IMG/VR virus record: IMGVR_UViG_3300044957_000447
Span: 1-37,444 of that record
Origin: a virus
Direction: 5' to 3' (one strand)
DNA: 37,444 nt
Shown here: one piece after another, positions 24,873-34,281 of the stretch
Layout of the letters: every line of letters begins with the position of its first letter
How positions within the stretch are numbered: position 1 is the stretch's first letter
The notes under the pieces: model-generated
Database searches by the model: none
What the model was told of the DNA's origin: nothing
Seen by the model: only the letters and a program-made list of their open reading frames with translations
Program-made: the position numbers and the translations under genes

Positions 24873-24880
24873 TATTTATA
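24873..24880 (-). promoter_or_regulatory. Late promoter TATAAATA upstream of the propeller gene
   Basis: An exact match to the T4 late promoter on the minus strand, 61 bases before ATG 24811 and overlapping the last codons of the previous gene. The position fits a leader of about 50 bases. It could drive the propeller gene and the 107-residue gene, and perhaps the genes beyond. Confidence 0.55.
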
Positions 24881-25622
24881 CACAACTAAATTCGCCTGTA
24901 CATATGTATTTTGCGAGTCCTTGTTCACAGTAATTTACTACACTTCCTGTATTTTCAGCAGATCTTTCAAAATCGTTGATAAAATATGTACCCGATAAAA
25001 ATAAATTATTATAACCATCGTCGTGAATGTTTGCAACCACATCTCCAGTTTGATTATTTATAATAACGCTAAATGGTCGAATTTTATCTCCGCTTTGCGT
25101 GACATTTAATGAATATAAACCAAATGTATTAGACAAATTTAATTTTGCTTGTGAAGTAATGTATCCATCAAACCCAAAAATGTTATACGAATTGTTATAA
25201 TTATTATAAAACATGTTTTTTATAGTATTATAAACCAGACCTTGATATGTTCCATCCTCATTAACAGGATTTACATCAAAATTATATTGTATATCGTCCA
25301 CCGTATAAAATGGAATATCAGATGTATATTTTTTACCGATTTGAAAATGTGGATTATTTTCGTCGATAATTGGAGAACAAGCCAAGTATCCGCTTTCATT
25401 TAATACATTATATTGACACGACTCAAATATCGTTGTCAATGATTCTGATACATTTGAAGTATTAAAATTGTAATTACACTCTTCAATTGGAATTAATAGT
25501 GGAAATGAATAATTTTTATCATTTGCCAATATCAAATCCAAGAACAAATTGTTTGCTGTCTTTTGTTTAGACACAGCAAAATTTGCGATCTGAATATCTT
25601 GATTTTTTAAAAATTTAACCAT
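24876..25622 (-). CDS. Virion-type protein of unknown function
   Basis: 248 residues, family not recognised. It is rich in Asn, Tyr, Phe and Ser with predicted beta structure throughout (PLLIPIEECNYNFN, IRPFSVIINNQTGDVVANIHDDG). Six or so cysteines are spread out, and the C-terminus is cysteine-containing (NYCEQGLAKYICTGEFSCV). No membrane segment or signal peptide. Its place among tail and baseplate genes and its composition suggest a tail or adhesin subunit. The start ATG follows directly on TTAGG, too close for a working Shine-Dalgarno sequence. Confidence 0.6.
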   Translation of the reverse strand: MVKFLKNQDIQIANFAVSKQKTANNLFLDLILANDKNYSFPLLIPIEECNYNFNTSNVSESLTTIFESCQYNVLNESGYLACSPIIDENNPHFQIGKKYTSDIPFYTVDDIQYNFDVNPVNEDGTYQGLVYNTIKNMFYNNYNNSYNIFGFDGYITSQAKLNLSNTFGLYSLNVTQSGDKIRPFSVIINNQTGDVVANIHDDGYNNLFLSGTYFINDFERSAENTGSVVNYCEQGLAKYICTGEFSCV

Positions 25623-25655
25623 CCTAATATAAATAGGAAGATTTTGTTAAGTTTC

Positions 25656-26771
25656 TCAAAAATCTATCCGAACCTTAATCAAAAGTTCGTTGTCAAATGA
25701 TTTTTGAGCGGGTGCGCTTAATTTTCCGATTGCCAATAATTCATTGTTAAAATCGTACAATCCAACCGTGGTTATGTAAGTTCTTGGATTTGTAATCAAC
25801 TCTGGATAAATTATAGTTCCTCTCGTTTGTCCGTCTGTACCATCAGACACAAATGTCGGATTGTTACTATAATTAAATTCTTTATTTTTAACTCTAACAA
25901 AGTAATTGGATGATGGAACAAATTCGGATTTACGAACTGCCATATTTTTGTTTGATTTTTTCAAACTCAAATAGAATTTTCTCAACCAATTTCTCCAGTA
26001 ACCTTTAAACGATGTTGAGTAGAAATTGGAAGTTCTAGTAGTTGTAATTTCTTGATTAGGAGTTGCAGCCGTAATACCAACCTTAGCATCTAATTTTATA
26101 GCATTTAATATTACTACTCCATTTGTTGGATAAAATAGACCCATTCCTTCATAATATGCACTGGTAGAGCCTCCATTCGTAAATGGAGTTGGAACTCCGT
26201 TTACTACGGATCCAGAAATTAAATTATACACATTTTGTTGAACATTTATAACTTGAGAATCGTCGATATAGGAATATTGACCATTTGCACCGCTAAAATT
26301 TAATTGAATTTGACCAGGATCAATTTGATCCTGGAATTTGTCGGCCACATAGTTCAAAACAAAAATTGCAGTGCTATCAACCGATTTATCAATACTTCCA
26401 GATGCAAAGCTAAAGTAGTTATCGCCCGGTTGTAACAGCGTATTTTTATACTGTGTATAAATCACCTTAGTTTCGTTTGTCAAAACATCTGCGGTACCAT
26501 TGTTTGGATAATCTAATTTGCTACTTCCACTATTTTCATAGTCACCATATGCTATGGAAAAATATTCATCTCCACCACTGTATACATCAATATAATATTG
26601 TCCATTTTTAACATCATACGGAGATGATCCTGTCAAAACATTGGCCTGTGCGGATGATGTAATGAATGTAGACTGTGCGATTGTTAAACTTCCAGTGCCA
26701 AACATACCAGAAGAAACTTGATTTATTCTTCCTGCTACAATATCGTCGGTTGTAAATTTAGTAAATATCAT
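25656..26771 (-). CDS. Tail/baseplate structural protein sharing a C-terminal module with the propeller protein
   Basis: 371 residues, no T4 homologue recognised. The N-terminal part is rich in Ser, Gly and Asn and looks beta-structured (SGMFGTGSLTIAQSTFITSSAQ, YFSIAYGDYENSGSS). A basic segment (YWRNWLRKFYLSLKKSNKN, about residues 265-284) follows. The last 75 residues (FVRVKNKEFNYSNNPTF and YITTVGLYDFNNELLAIGKL) closely resemble the end of the 875-residue propeller protein. That module is therefore probably how both attach to the same tail or baseplate partner. Eleven bases after its stop codon's far side the upstream 214-residue gene ends, so the genes are transcribed together. Confidence 0.65.
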   Translation of the reverse strand: MIFTKFTTDDIVAGRINQVSSGMFGTGSLTIAQSTFITSSAQANVLTGSSPYDVKNGQYYIDVYSGGDEYFSIAYGDYENSGSSKLDYPNNGTADVLTNETKVIYTQYKNTLLQPGDNYFSFASGSIDKSVDSTAIFVLNYVADKFQDQIDPGQIQLNFSGANGQYSYIDDSQVINVQQNVYNLISGSVVNGVPTPFTNGGSTSAYYEGMGLFYPTNGVVILNAIKLDAKVGITAATPNQEITTTRTSNFYSTSFKGYWRNWLRKFYLSLKKSNKNMAVRKSEFVPSSNYFVRVKNKEFNYSNNPTFVSDGTDGQTRGTIIYPELITNPRTYITTVGLYDFNNELLAIGKLSAPAQKSFDNELLIKVRIDF

Positions 26772-26777
26772 ATGTTA

Positions 26778-27416
26778 TTAATTCGTAGGCACGCTTATGG
26801 TTACATTAATCGAAGCATTTCCTCCACTTTCATTTCCAACAATGGTAATATTTGTGGTAGTAGTTTTTGACAAAGAACTATTAGGTATAAATCTAAATTT
26901 ATTTCCGACCACAACTTGAGAAGACTGTGAAGCTAAATCCCCCGCAAATGTCGGTATAGTAGCGGTTGTAGAATTTATACTATTTGTTTCGGTAACAACA
27001 AGTGTGCCCACATTTTTATTAGCAAGTATAGCTGTATAACCGAGAGTCACATTATATGTGGGCGATGTATTCGGAATTACATCTATAGCTGCGGTATAAG
27101 TACGAGGAACAGAAATTACAGGAGGAGCTATACTTATAGTTGGTACAGATGTAACCCCATCATTAAGAGTTACCAATTTATATTTCATAACTTGTGACTC
27201 ATCTGTAATAGGCTCCATTATCGGAGCATTTCTTATGGCTATATCAAAGTATGCGCTTCCAAGTGGATGATTTGGGTTAAATTGTGTATAATCAATTTCA
27301 TCGTCTGCTAACGCAAAAGCTGTGATGTTTAGTCCACCAGTTTTGGCCAGAATTTCACGACCTTTTTTTGTCAATATTGCGTTGACAGTGAGTACATTGT
27401 TGTCTAAATATGCCAT
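26778..27416 (-). CDS. Conserved virion-type protein with Ig-like C-terminal half
   Basis: About 212 residues from ATG 27416; a TTG at 27422 would add two, but neither has a clear Shine-Dalgarno sequence. The N-terminal half (LTVNAILTKKGREILAKTGG, ITAFALADDEIDYTQFNPNHP, GSAYFDIAIRNAPIMEP) is of a kind I associate with structural genes of large phages, though I cannot give a named function. The second half (about 100-212) is Thr/Val-rich and beta-structured (PTYNVTLGYTAILANKNVGT, FIPNSSLSKTTTTNITIVG), like an Ig-type domain often added to phage surface proteins. It lies within the tail gene cluster. Confidence 0.65.
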   Translation of the reverse strand: MAYLDNNVLTVNAILTKKGREILAKTGGLNITAFALADDEIDYTQFNPNHPLGSAYFDIAIRNAPIMEPITDESQVMKYKLVTLNDGVTSVPTISIAPPVISVPRTYTAAIDVIPNTSPTYNVTLGYTAILANKNVGTLVVTETNSINSTTATIPTFAGDLASQSSQVVVGNKFRFIPNSSLSKTTTTNITIVGNESGGNASINVTISVPTN

Positions 27417-27462
27417 ATACAAATAATTATCTAAATTTTTAAGTTTTTAATCAAAAATTATA

Positions 27463-30400
27463 TTATAAATTCATAATATAAGTATTTAAACTTGCGCTAG
27501 CACATGTAGAACAAGTCAATGGTTGTGGTATAAATAGACTAGTTGGGTCTCCGATTGAACCTGTCAAAGTACCATATAGTGGGAAATTGTCGCTCTCCAT
27601 ATCTACTGCTAAAAATCCTTTTATTGTAATAATTGGAGATGATCCATTATTGACACCTTTTCTGTTAACCGTCATTAACGTTGTATTTTGACCTTTTGTA
27701 TAAGTATAGTATGTTACTTTTCCAGCAGTCAAAGTTTTAACTCCGGCTATTATAGTGTATTTTGATACGGATATAGCTTGTTTTTTTACTCTCGTTCCTA
27801 CTTTTACAAATTTACTCAAATGTCTGTTTGAATAACCGTTTCCAAAAGATCCGCTATATAATTTTGGAAGGTACTTACTGCCAGTTATTTGTTGTGAATT
27901 TAATCCAGAACCCGATCCAACAATTTGTATAGTATCATAACTTGAAGTAAATGTAGTAATTTTACCATCGTTATTTACCAATTGATAATAATCATTTGAT
28001 GGAAATTTAATAGCGTTTCTGATATTATAACCATTTTTATCTAAATATATGTATTTACCATACTTGGCAAATATAAAATCTCGGTCATCAACCACATCTT
28101 TTATTTCAAACAAAGAATAGTTGTAAGTGTTATGATCGGTATCAAGTTGAGATATATAGTCGAGGGATACAATTCCATAACTTGAAGAATCATTTGTGTT
28201 AATTAATGACGAACTAAACGACGGCGTGGAATTTAATACTAATATGCTGGAACTGTTGTTTGTATCCACAGTAGTAGTGACCACATCCTTGTAGTTAAAT
28301 TTAACTCTTTCAAATATAGATGGCTCAAGTAATAATCCGGTTTTTAAAGTAGAACGAGTTGGTGACACCTTTTTAATAAAATCAAATACTGAAAAATCTA
28401 TATAAAATTTATATGTGCTGTAATTTTCTTGGGGATAAACATATTTTAGATTAGTTTCTGCAAATTTTTTTTGTCTTAACTTCAACTCAGGATAATTTCT
28501 AGAAGTTAAATATTTTGGATCTCCAATAATATCACTTATACCTTCTTTACCCAAGAAATCTGCAATCTTAGAATTTAAATATTGATATGGTGTAATATAA
28601 TATCCAACTAAATTTGAATCACTAGCCTGTATGTCATTCGTGTAAGATGAATATGCATACGGCACCAAATTAGAATCAACTGTCTGAGTTATTTTATTTA
28701 TATTTGCATTTGATTTAAAATTTGGACCATATCTGTTAGAGTTTATTGCTTGCTTTATGTTAAAGTTTTCAAACTGGTATGGGAAAATATCGGTCGAAAC
28801 TACATCACAGTGTGGGTATCCTCTTGTTGTTGAATTTCTATCAAAATTGTATGCGTAAAAAGATGTATCATAAAATCCATTCTGGTTAGCAACCGTAGAA
28901 TATGGAGTTCCATACAAATTTACAGGCGTATCGAAACTCCACAGATAATACATATTGCTATAAATAAGTGCTTTATCAACAATGGAGATTGAGTTTAAGT
29001 TATAAGAGTGTTCGGTAAAATCATCGTCGGATAAAGGTAATTTTTGAATCTTAATTTTATCGAGATTTCCATAAAATTGTTTTGACGACGAATAATTAGC
29101 CACATAATAACTTCCAGAAGAAAAATACTTGTTCTGTGAGTAAGCAACAGTCTTAGTTACGGTATCGGTAAAGTTTAACCGACTGCCGTAATATTGATTA
29201 ACACTTAACTTGTAAGTATGTGGAACATATTGTTGTGCTGCAGACGATGTAAGAGATTGAGTTGTATTATTATAATTTAAGTTAGAAATTAAGTTTAATT
29301 TATCTATTTGTATATTTGGCGTTGGCTCTCTTGTTACCATAAAGGTAAAAAAGTCGCCATTCAAATAAGGCAATTCCATCGTTGATAGACTTGATGTAAA
29401 TCCAGATTCCTTGGGAATCAACTCAAATATTAAATTAGCAGATTGTTGTTGTTTAGACTTTTTTAAGTATACTTGCCAATCTACTTTATTATTTCTTAAT
29501 TTCTTAATTACAGGAATTTTATCTTGAAAATCATATTTGGTTGATTGATCTAGTCTGAATGTGGCTTCAATTGTGGATACACCTGTAAATACTTCCTGAC
29601 ATGACTTTGTTAATCTTAAATTAGAAGATCCAGATGTCCACTGTGATGTTATATCTAAACTATATTCACTTCCTGTAAAATTAAATTTTAGATATTGATT
29701 ATCTGTGAATCGCGTCATATACACGACATCATCAAAATCATAATAGATATTTTTGCTTGCTAACACATCTGGACTAGTATATTCTGTGACATTTATTAAA
29801 TCTGTAGAAATGCCAAATATAGATCTAATCAACCCAAAAGATGTTGAAGTTCCTTTTGTTTTATATATATAATTTAAATTATTAGCAATTCTATTAAATA
29901 TAGATTTTGCATACGTGAAATAAGAAGATGAAATCGTGCCTTCCATCTGTGTATTATTGAAAAGCAACTTATTTATATCGCTTTTATTAAATTTGTCATT
30001 GGTTACATTCCAGTTAAATGAGTTTAATAATTCTTCTATATAATTTTTTGGATAAGAATTATCGTCGTTGTAATCTAAAGGATATGATTTTGGAAATTTT
30101 TTGATAAACACAAGTATATTATCAAAAAAATGACCAACCATTGCGGTAAACTTTAAATAATCTGAACAATCGCTACTATCTTTTATGTATTCTGGAAGCT
30201 GATATATCAAACTATTATAGTTTGACTTATCAAACTGAACACCATTTTCAATTTTATCGTCTATACTTGATGTGTCATAAAACAAATATGATTCATATTC
30301 ATCAAAGCTATCCAACAACAAAATTTGTTCATTTTCAATTTTACCAAATTCATCGGAATATGACGCTGATATGGAAGTGTTTGTTTGAGAATTTGCTTTT

Positions 30401-31911
30401 TGAGCCAATTCCGTTTTTGAAGCTTCAAGTGTATGAAACTTTGATATTTTGTTTTTTGCAATCTTACTTCTCAACTCAGCTGAAGAAAAATTTATAAAGT
30501 TAGTAAACTCATCGTAGTTTATTAACAAGTCGTTTACTTTTTGTTGTACTCTGGATTTTGCGGAGAACAGTGTGTTAGATTGATATCCTGAAAACTTGTC
30601 GTTTGACGAATCTATAGCCGGAACATTTACAGTAAAATTTACACCATTTAAATACACTTTTCTAGAAACTGGTTCAGTATATAAATTTATCGTAAAATAC
30701 ACAGGAGATAGAGAGATATTAGATATCCAACATGTATCTTTTATAGAATATTCCAGTGGAAGTGGAGAGTCCAATTTAATTTGAATATTCATTCGTCCAT
30801 CTGACGGATTCAAATAGCTAGTGTGGTTTAAAATTTTTACAAATTTACCAAGATCGAAATTTAAAACATTTTTATATATGCCATAGTATTTGTCACTATA
30901 ACTCTCTAATAGTTCTGAAATCTCAGGACTCAACCAATCATTAAAAATTATGGTTGTAAAAACATTTAAAGTTTCTTGCAAATCTAGATCTGTTAATGAT
31001 GTTTTTTGTAATATTGCATCTTGACTTACTTTTGTAACAATAATTTGTACAGCATCGAGTATTTCTTGTATTGAAAACTTTATATCGTTATATGTGTATA
31101 TAAAATTTTTAATTTGATCAGATACGCCGACAAATATAGAATTTTCGTTAACGACTGTATCTGCTGAATCAGACAAATTTACAGTTTTGTTATATCCTAT
31201 ATAAACGGAATTAATAAATTCTTGTAGTTGAGCTGATGATTTTAAACCCAACAATTGCGCATATTTAATGTAATTAAATGTATTACTCTCCAATGTAAAT
31301 GATTGATCTATAGGATTTTTATCTACAATTGGAACCAATTCGTCTATCACTTGTAAAAAAACAAATTTTTTATCAGCGAAAGATGAGATTTTAATAGAAT
31401 CTAAACGATTAGTTTCGTTGGTTGTGGTATTAAACGCAAATGACAACCTTAACTCAGTTCTGCTGGGAGAAATTTCTTTTATGAACAATCTATTTTTTAC
31501 ATTTCCAGCTATATTTCTTATTGGGTTATATAACACATAATATTGACCAGGATTTAATTCGTTAATTTTTAAATCAAATTGTGAATGTAAAAGCAATTCG
31601 TTGCCGTATATAGCATAATTGGTTATAGGATTTTTTACATTGTAATTTTTTAGAGTTCCATTTATATCACGATAACTTCCCTGTACCACACTATAAGTCG
31701 TTTTTGGTATGACGCGATTAAATAATATGGGTTCTTGATTGCTATTATATATACTTAATTCTAAAATGTCATCATCCGAATCTCCGAAAAACTCTTGTGA
31801 ATTTAGAATTTGTTGTTCGTATAAAGATTGAATATCCTTACTAAAATACGAAGCACTTACTATTCCGTAAGATAAGTCTTGTTCATTAATTGTTAAATAA
31901 TCGTAAGGCAT
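27463..31911 (-). CDS. Giant tail/baseplate protein with LamG-like region
   Basis: 1482 residues, the largest protein here. The N-terminal 450 residues are beta-rich (PFVF-type strands, ITNYAIYGNELLLHSQFDLKI). A helical, charged stretch (about 470-530, SKIAKNKISKFHTLEASKTEL) follows. Around residue 675-700, NRIANNLNYIYKTKGTSTSF and LIRSIFGIS fit a motif common in phage tail proteins that bind the baseplate. Residues about 735-970 look LamG/concanavalin-like, ending FYGNLDKIKIQKLPLSDDDFTEH, which is typical of glycan-binding lectin folds. It is next to gp6 and gp25 in order, where T4 has gp7 and gp8, so a wedge or peripheral baseplate role is plausible. It has no clear sequence match to either. 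The C-terminus is Ser/Thr/Cys-rich (LTCSTCASASLN). Confidence 0.7.
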   Translation of the reverse strand: MPYDYLTINEQDLSYGIVSASYFSKDIQSLYEQQILNSQEFFGDSDDDILELSIYNSNQEPILFNRVIPKTTYSVVQGSYRDINGTLKNYNVKNPITNYAIYGNELLLHSQFDLKINELNPGQYYVLYNPIRNIAGNVKNRLFIKEISPSRTELRLSFAFNTTTNETNRLDSIKISSFADKKFVFLQVIDELVPIVDKNPIDQSFTLESNTFNYIKYAQLLGLKSSAQLQEFINSVYIGYNKTVNLSDSADTVVNENSIFVGVSDQIKNFIYTYNDIKFSIQEILDAVQIIVTKVSQDAILQKTSLTDLDLQETLNVFTTIIFNDWLSPEISELLESYSDKYYGIYKNVLNFDLGKFVKILNHTSYLNPSDGRMNIQIKLDSPLPLEYSIKDTCWISNISLSPVYFTINLYTEPVSRKVYLNGVNFTVNVPAIDSSNDKFSGYQSNTLFSAKSRVQQKVNDLLINYDEFTNFINFSSAELRSKIAKNKISKFHTLEASKTELAQKANSQTNTSISASYSDEFGKIENEQILLLDSFDEYESYLFYDTSSIDDKIENGVQFDKSNYNSLIYQLPEYIKDSSDCSDYLKFTAMVGHFFDNILVFIKKFPKSYPLDYNDDNSYPKNYIEELLNSFNWNVTNDKFNKSDINKLLFNNTQMEGTISSSYFTYAKSIFNRIANNLNYIYKTKGTSTSFGLIRSIFGISTDLINVTEYTSPDVLASKNIYYDFDDVVYMTRFTDNQYLKFNFTGSEYSLDITSQWTSGSSNLRLTKSCQEVFTGVSTIEATFRLDQSTKYDFQDKIPVIKKLRNNKVDWQVYLKKSKQQQSANLIFELIPKESGFTSSLSTMELPYLNGDFFTFMVTREPTPNIQIDKLNLISNLNYNNTTQSLTSSAAQQYVPHTYKLSVNQYYGSRLNFTDTVTKTVAYSQNKYFSSGSYYVANYSSSKQFYGNLDKIKIQKLPLSDDDFTEHSYNLNSISIVDKALIYSNMYYLWSFDTPVNLYGTPYSTVANQNGFYDTSFYAYNFDRNSTTRGYPHCDVVSTDIFPYQFENFNIKQAINSNRYGPNFKSNANINKITQTVDSNLVPYAYSSYTNDIQASDSNLVGYYITPYQYLNSKIADFLGKEGISDIIGDPKYLTSRNYPELKLRQKKFAETNLKYVYPQENYSTYKFYIDFSVFDFIKKVSPTRSTLKTGLLLEPSIFERVKFNYKDVVTTTVDTNNSSSILVLNSTPSFSSSLINTNDSSSYGIVSLDYISQLDTDHNTYNYSLFEIKDVVDDRDFIFAKYGKYIYLDKNGYNIRNAIKFPSNDYYQLVNNDGKITTFTSSYDTIQIVGSGSGLNSQQITGSKYLPKLYSGSFGNGYSNRHLSKFVKVGTRVKKQAISVSKYTIIAGVKTLTAGKVTYYTYTKGQNTTLMTVNRKGVNNGSSPIITIKGFLAVDMESDNFPLYGTLTGSIGDPTSLFIPQPLTCSTCASASLNTYIMNL

Positions 31912-31912
31912 A

Positions 31913-32386
31913 TTAAGTTAGTGGTAAAAACGGAAAATCGTCTCCAAAATCAGATGGAACTTTTCCTTGACCCAATTGTATTCGCAATGCAATAATAGTA
32001 TCTTTTTGTGCATTAATTACTTGCTTGTCGTCATTATTTTCATATTTTTCTATCAAACCATTAACCGTCTGATTTAAAATTCGATTTTCTTCAAGAAGAT
32101 TGTTATATTGCTCCAATACTGCGGCAGTATTTCTTTTTTCTTCCACTTGCAAAGTTTGTAACTCTGTAAACTCAGTTGAATTTGAATCCAAAATTTTATC
32201 ATTGTTATAAACAATCGTTTTTAATGGTACCTTGACATAATTTAAGTTACCATTCATCGATTGAGCTACAGAAAAAACTAATTGATAATTTCCAAACGAA
32301 TCTACATTATTTGAAAAATTTCCTAGATTTTTGAAAGAATCAACTTCATCAACCGCAACATCATAATTTAATGGGATATTTTCCAT
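31913..32386 (-). CDS. Coiled-coil protein in the baseplate cluster
   Basis: 157 residues, family not recognised. The first 65 residues look beta-structured (YQLVFSVAQSMNGNLNYVKV). Residues about 75-135 are a likely coiled coil (LQVEEKRNTAAVLEQYNNLLEENRI and VNGLIEKYENND). The end is short and Pro/Phe-rich (DDFPFLPLT). It is wedged with one-base gaps between the DNRLRE-like and 1482-residue genes, so the three are surely co-expressed. It may be a small linker or trimeric stalk subunit of the baseplate or tail fibres. That is inference from shape and position. Confidence 0.6.
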   Translation of the reverse strand: MENIPLNYDVAVDEVDSFKNLGNFSNNVDSFGNYQLVFSVAQSMNGNLNYVKVPLKTIVYNNDKILDSNSTEFTELQTLQVEEKRNTAAVLEQYNNLLEENRILNQTVNGLIEKYENNDDKQVINAQKDTIIALRIQLGQGKVPSDFGDDFPFLPLT

Positions 32387-32387
32387 G

Positions 32388-34280
32388 TTATCTTATAATT
32401 TTAAATATTTTACCAGTGTCTACGATGTCAACGGATTTGTCGTCATACTCCGATTTTATAAATATTTTCATGTATCGTTCCTGCGGTAATCCTGTGGTTT
32501 GCAATTTAAAATAATTGCCCTGTACAGGATCACAACTCAACTTAGTATATCTGTCGAACCCAACTAATACCTCTTCAGATTCTGCGTCTTTAATCATATA
32601 ATATGAACTAGACGGTAGATATTTTGGAGTTATCATTGCCGGTTGTTGATACGATTTGTTAAATTGCTTCAATGGATATCTATCTCTAGCAAATACAAAT
32701 ATTTTTGGCAAACTTCCAGCTTTATACTGATCTTTTAAATATTGTAAATTTATAATATTTTGAATAGAACCAGTAACTGGCGCCAAACTTCCTTTATTAA
32801 ATACACTATCATCCCAAGCCACATCGATATATGGACTGTAAATTGTATTTGTATCTCTACTGAAGAACTGTAACAATCCATTTGTATTGTGTAATGGTGG
32901 AGTGTCAATTTCAAATGAGCTCAATAATATTAATCCGCTGTTTGGTATACAACCACATAGCCAAGATCTAACAATCGTGGTTATATCCATGGAAATATCG
33001 CTCTGTTCTCCATAATTAAATGATTGACTGCAAATCAATCGACTATTTACTAACGAAGAATATTGTGTAGAATTGCAAATCCACTTTGGCTTATTTGTAT
33101 ATGTGGCCGGAACATTATAATACCAAGTTCCACCTTGGTTTTGAAAACTTGCGGACGAATATGATGATGTTAACAGATAATTTACTTGTGGATAACTGCT
33201 AGTTAGTGAATTTCCATACCACAATTTATTTTCATAATAATCTCTATAATTCCAACTAACTCCCAACTGAGATCCATCATCAGCATATCTTCCGTTTCCA
33301 TTGTCCCAACTTTGACTTATAGGATAAGCATAAATCTTATATCCCAACGGAAGATTTCTTGCTCCACAAGCTTTTAAATTAAGAGTGAATTTAATGTTTG
33401 AACCGCTGATACTGTTATTTGATATAGACTGACTGAGTTCGGATATATCAAACTTAATTAAAGTTCTACTAAATTCTGGAGTTATCAAATAGTTTGCAGT
33501 TGATGGAGTTTCAAATGAACCAGAATAATATCCTTTAAAATATCCTTTAAAATTAACCACATCTACATAAAATAATTTACTTGAAGTAACTGTGTTGATA
33601 TATCCATTGAAGTTTGATCCACTAAAAGAGCCACTGAAAGATCCTGAATTCAAATTACCTACTGGAATATAAAATCCGGATGTACATGGAATTCCTGTAT
33701 TAGATTTGCCTTGCAATTTTCCTCTAAATTGAGTAAAACTACCTGTTCCATTCAAAGATGATGTTAATGGCGAAACTGTGTAATTTTTATTTCCAAGTTT
33801 AAGTTTGGTAAAAAATGATCCTACTTTTAATGATCCAGAAAAACTGCCTGTAGTCCAGGAGCCAGTAAAATATGAATAGTTTATTATATTCATACTTCCG
33901 CTAAAAGATCCAGATGCATAAGTTGAAGACCCAGAAACATATAGTGGTTTCTTTGGATTAGATATTACATTTGATAATCTGCCAGTAAAATTTGATATAA
34001 ACGATGTGTTGGGTACTACCGAAGACGTTAATCCAAACGCATACCACTTACTGCCAGAATAAATGTATATATGTTCTGTGTCATACGCTAACCATCCTTC
34101 ATTACCATACGATGATGCGGTAAGAGGAGCATCGTGCCAATTTGGATTTGTATAAACAGTTTTTGTACCTAAATTGGATGCATAAATCTCCAATATTTCA
34201 TCCAGACCAAAATTTTTATTAATATATTTGTCTGAATTATTTATGTAAGAGTCTTGAGATGAATATATAAATGTATGCAT
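32388..34280 (-). CDS. DNRLRE-like virion protein with Gly/Ser repeat insertion
   Basis: 630 residues. The start (HTFIYSSQDSYINNSDKYIN then FGLDEILEIYAS) and residues 264-315 (YLITPEFSRTLIKFDISEL, then FTLNLKACGARNLPLGYKIYAYPIS) together look like one DNRLRE/CBM96-type beta domain. These domains hold together cell-surface or carbohydrate-binding proteins. Between them lies an insertion (about 36-262) with GSFSGS at 124-129, 145-150 and 213-218 and many short F-x-G turns, probably a beta-repeat. The rest (about 320-630) continues the domain (WDNGNGRYADDGSQLG) and ends in a beta-rich tail. It follows gp6, where T4 has gp7. A receptor-binding or baseplate-decorating role is inferred. Confidence 0.65.
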   Translation of the reverse strand: MHTFIYSSQDSYINNSDKYINKNFGLDEILEIYASNLGTKTVYTNPNWHDAPLTASSYGNEGWLAYDTEHIYIYSGSKWYAFGLTSSVVPNTSFISNFTGRLSNVISNPKKPLYVSGSSTYASGSFSGSMNIINYSYFTGSWTTGSFSGSLKVGSFFTKLKLGNKNYTVSPLTSSLNGTGSFTQFRGKLQGKSNTGIPCTSGFYIPVGNLNSGSFSGSFSGSNFNGYINTVTSSKLFYVDVVNFKGYFKGYYSGSFETPSTANYLITPEFSRTLIKFDISELSQSISNNSISGSNIKFTLNLKACGARNLPLGYKIYAYPISQSWDNGNGRYADDGSQLGVSWNYRDYYENKLWYGNSLTSSYPQVNYLLTSSYSSASFQNQGGTWYYNVPATYTNKPKWICNSTQYSSLVNSRLICSQSFNYGEQSDISMDITTIVRSWLCGCIPNSGLILLSSFEIDTPPLHNTNGLLQFFSRDTNTIYSPYIDVAWDDSVFNKGSLAPVTGSIQNIINLQYLKDQYKAGSLPKIFVFARDRYPLKQFNKSYQQPAMITPKYLPSSSYYMIKDAESEEVLVGFDRYTKLSCDPVQGNYFKLQTTGLPQERYMKIFIKSEYDDKSVDIVDTGKIFKIIR

Positions 34281-34281
34281 A

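Noticed and set aside
30261-30461. Minus-strand 66-codon frame inside the 1482-residue gene
   Set aside because: Different frame within a clearly coding region and no recognisable product.
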